NCBI RefSeq assembly: GCF_002099195.1
Contig: NZ_NBYX01000005.1
Location: 1 to 64,000 of the forward strand
DNA from: Burkholderia puraquae
GTDB taxonomy: Bacteria; Pseudomonadota; Gammaproteobacteria; Burkholderiales; Burkholderiaceae
Length of the DNA: 64,000 nucleotides
Reading direction: 5' to 3'
The position numbers were made by a program, and so were the translations under genes. Within the stretch, counting starts at the first letter, position 1. Each line of letters starts with the position of its first letter. The notes beneath the pieces were generated by a model that was given only the letters and a program-made list of their open reading frames with translations, ran no database searches and was not told the origin of the DNA. Below, one piece after another: positions 62,235 through 64,000 of the stretch.

Positions 62235-62717
62235 ATGACCCGCGTTTCGATCTGTTTCGTCTGTCTCGGCAACATCTGCCGTTCGCCCACTGCGGAAGGC
62301 GTGATGCGTCACCAGGTCGACGCGGCTGCACTGGCGGACCGGATCACGATCGATTCGGCCGGCACGGGCGACTGGCATGTCGGCGAACCGCCCGATACGC
62401 GTGCGCAGGCGGCCGCTCGCGGCCGCGGCTACGACCTGTCGGCACTGCGCGCACGCCAGGTGAGCGCGGCGGATTTCGAGCGCTTCGACCTGCTGCTGGC
62501 GATGGACGAGGCGAATCTCGCGGAGTTGCGCCGCCGCAGCCCGCCGCAGCATCGCGACAAGGTGCGCCTGCTGATGGAATTCGCGCCGGATTCGACCGAA
62601 ACCGAAGTCGCGGATCCCTATTTCGGCGGCGTACAGGGCTTCGAGCAGGTGCTCGATCAGGTCGAGCGCGCGTGCGCGGGCCTGCTGGAGACGCTCCGGG
62701 CCCGCACGGAGCGCTGA
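62235..62717 (+). CDS. Low-molecular-weight protein tyrosine phosphatase
   Basis: A 160-residue phosphatase. The catalytic loop VCLGNICRSP (C10 to R16) is at the N terminus as usual, and the general-acid aspartate lies in VADPYFGG near residue 125. The family removes phosphate from tyrosines of proteins such as the autokinases of capsule export, and some members act on small phosphates. No tyrosine kinase gene is adjacent. The substrate is unknown. It precedes iscR on the same strand. Confidence 0.95.
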   Translation: MTRVSICFVCLGNICRSPTAEGVMRHQVDAAALADRITIDSAGTGDWHVGEPPDTRAQAAARGRGYDLSALRARQVSAADFERFDLLLAMDEANLAELRRRSPPQHRDKVRLLMEFAPDSTETEVADPYFGGVQGFEQVLDQVERACAGLLETLRARTER

Positions 62718-62762
62718 TCGCGCGATATTCAGCGGTCTGCGAATACCCTTTCAAAGACATGG

Positions 62763-62810
62763 ATACTTGACTAAAAACGTCAATTATTTATACTTGACCA
62801 AAATCGTCAA
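62763..62810 (+). promoter_or_regulatory. iscR promoter with two IscR boxes
   Basis: Two near-identical 21-bp sites, ATACTTGACTAAAAACGTCA(A) at 62763-62783 and ATACTTGACCAAAATCGTCA(A) at 62790-62810, resemble type 1 IscR boxes. TTGACT (62767-62772), a 16-base spacer and TATACT (62789-62794) form a promoter inside them. Holo-IscR would thus repress its own operon when Fe-S supply is adequate. Confidence 0.85.
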
Positions 62811-62831
62811 GATTGCAGTCCCCTAGACACC

Positions 62832-63371
62832 ATGAGACTCACCACCAAAGGCCGTTTCGCCGTCACGGCGATGATTGACTTGGCACTGCGCCAGGAGCAG
62901 GGCCCGGTGACGCTTGCAGGCATCAGCCAGCGCCAGCGGATTTCGCTCTCGTATCTCGAACAGCTGTTCGGCAAGCTGCGCAGGCATGAAATCGTCGAAT
63001 CCGTGCGCGGCCCGGGCGGCGGCTACAACCTCGCGCGTCGCGCGCAGGACGTCACCGTTGCCGACATCATCATCGCGGTCGATGAACCGCTCGACGCCAC
63101 GCAGTGCGGCGGCAAAGGCACGTGCGACGGCTCGAAGCAGCCCGACGGCCATTGCATGACGCACGAGCTGTGGTCGACGCTGAACCAGAAGATGGTCGAA
63201 TACCTCGATTCGGTGTCGCTGCAGGATCTCGTCGATCAGCAGCGCGCTCGCGAGGGCGCCCCCGCGGTGCTGCGCGACCGGCGCACACCGGAGCCCGTCG
63301 CGGCGCCGGCCGAGCCGGTGCGCACGATGCCGCTCGGCCCCAATTCGGTGTTCAACATCGCGAGTTCGTGA
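62832..63371 (+). CDS. iscR: Fe-S cluster regulator IscR
   Basis: A 179-residue Rrf2-family regulator. [20 protein letters not shown] starts the winged HTH. The cluster-binding residues C92, C98, C108 and H111 follow ([11 protein letters not shown] and GHCMTHELW). The loop between the second and third cysteine is four residues longer than in E. coli. It represses the isc operon when loaded with a 2Fe-2S cluster. It is the first gene of the operon; iscS follows after 65 bases. Confidence 0.96.
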   Translation: MRLTTKGRFAVTAMIDLALRQEQGPVTLAGISQRQRISLSYLEQLFGKLRRHEIVESVRGPGGGYNLARRAQDVTVADIIIAVDEPLDATQCGGKGTCDGSKQPDGHCMTHELWSTLNQKMVEYLDSVSLQDLVDQQRAREGAPAVLRDRRTPEPVAAPAEPVRTMPLGPNSVFNIASS

Positions 63372-63436
63372 GCGCGAAAGCGCACGCCGTACCCCATAAC
63401 GCACATAGTCCCTGCACAGAATTCCCGGAGCGACAG

Positions 63437-64000
63437 ATGACCCAAGACACTCTCCACCTGCCCATCTATATGGATTACAGCGCGACGACGCCGGTCGATC
63501 CGCGCGTGGTCGACAAGATGGTGCCGTACCTGCGCGAGCAGTTCGGCAATCCGGCGTCGCGCAGCCATGCGTATGGCTGGGATGCGGAGCGTGCAGTCGA
63601 GGAAGCACGCGAGCAGGTGGCCGCGCTCGTGAACGCGGATCCGCGCGAGATCATCTGGACGTCCGGCGCAACGGAATCGGACAACCTCGCGATCAAGGGT
63701 GCCGCGAACTTCTACAAGGGCAAGGGCAAGCACATCATCACGGTGAAGACCGAGCACAAGGCCGTGCTCGATACGTGCCGCGAGCTCGAGCGCGACGGTT
63801 TCGAAGTCACCTACCTCGACGTGAAGGATGACGGCCTGATCGACCTCGACGTGTTCAAGGCCGCGCTGCGCCCGGACACGATCCTCGTGTCGGTGATGCA
63901 CGTGAACAACGAGATCGGCGTGATCCAGGACATCGAGACGATCGGTGAAATCTGCCGCGAGAAGGGCATCGTGTTCCACGTCGACGCCGCACAGTCGACC
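63437..64000 (+). CDS. iscS: Cysteine desulfurase IscS, N-terminal part
   Basis: The first 188 codons of IscS, cut by the window end. It starts at ATG 63437 behind [24 protein letters not shown] and [14 protein letters not shown] (PLP phosphate site) are diagnostic, as are [12 protein letters not shown] and the HVDAAQST end with its PLP-contacting aspartate. The PLP lysine and the active-site cysteine lie beyond the window. It supplies sulfur for Fe-S clusters and tRNA thiolation. The order iscR-iscS is standard. Confidence 0.96.
   Translation, partial: MTQDTLHLPIYMDYSATTPVDPRVVDKMVPYLREQFGNPASRSHAYGWDAERAVEEAREQVAALVNADPREIIWTSGATESDNLAIKGAANFYKGKGKHIITVKTEHKAVLDTCRELERDGFEVTYLDVKDDGLIDLDVFKAALRPDTILVSVMHVNNEIGVIQDIETIGEICREKGIVFHVDAAQST

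Overview
The window looks like chromosome 1 of a Burkholderia cepacia complex bacterium (B. cenocepacia-like). The support is the high GC, the GC-rich third codon positions, and the gene order: yggX-argA-hrpA, glnA-ntrB-ntrC, prlC-folD, a FixL/FixJ-type pair beside aceE-aceF-lpdA, then phasin, and an iscR-iscS start. The species call is inference; no marker gene such as recA or rRNA is present.

Left edge (1-1951): the end of a class III aminotransferase, a stand-alone adenylylsulfate kinase on the minus strand, and a gene-poor AT-richer stretch ending in a strong leftward terminator.

Integrated element (1952-15042): a 13.1 kb element lies between two exact 58-bp direct repeats made from the 3' half of a tRNA-Val(CAC) gene. 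The right copy is part of the intact tRNA (14993-15067, minus strand). The left two thirds is a complete filamentous phage (inovirus) in M13-like order: repressor with operators, small early protein, ssDNA-binding protein, major coat, two small membrane proteins (one of 24 residues), a pIII-like adhesin with a 14-unit Pro-Gly-Thr repeat, DUF2523/pVI, Zot/pI, secretin/pIV, a hairpin-rich intergenic region (likely origin), an HUH replication initiator and a tyrosine integrase. The right third, between the integrase and the attachment site, is cargo: a ParE/RelE-type toxin-antitoxin pair with its own palindrome, a DUF6680-like membrane protein, and a divergent LysR regulator/DHA2 efflux pump pair.

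Core chromosome (15043-64000): a LysR-controlled acyl-CoA dehydrogenase/CoA-transferase/MHS transporter operon; yggX, argA and hrpA; a YncE-like propeller protein, a fatty acid hydroxylase-family protein, an EI24 protein and a CinA-like protein; a rhodanese. Next comes the nitrogen-control block (glnA with two NtrC boxes and a sigma-54 promoter, then ntrB-ntrC), an S9 peptidase, xth, tRNA-fMet, a secreted protein, an Asp/Glu racemase, LexA-controlled dinB, prlC and folD. The rest is the FixLJ-type two-component system, the pyruvate dehydrogenase operon (E1, E2, lipoyl-E3), phasin, a D-Ala-D-Ala endopeptidase, IclR with lldEF (no lldG), a small exported protein, a low-molecular-weight tyrosine phosphatase, and iscR with two IscR boxes leading into iscS, which runs off the window.

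Functional themes are nitrogen assimilation, central carbon and redox metabolism, and Fe-S assembly, interrupted by one filamentous prophage whose cargo is the least understood part.
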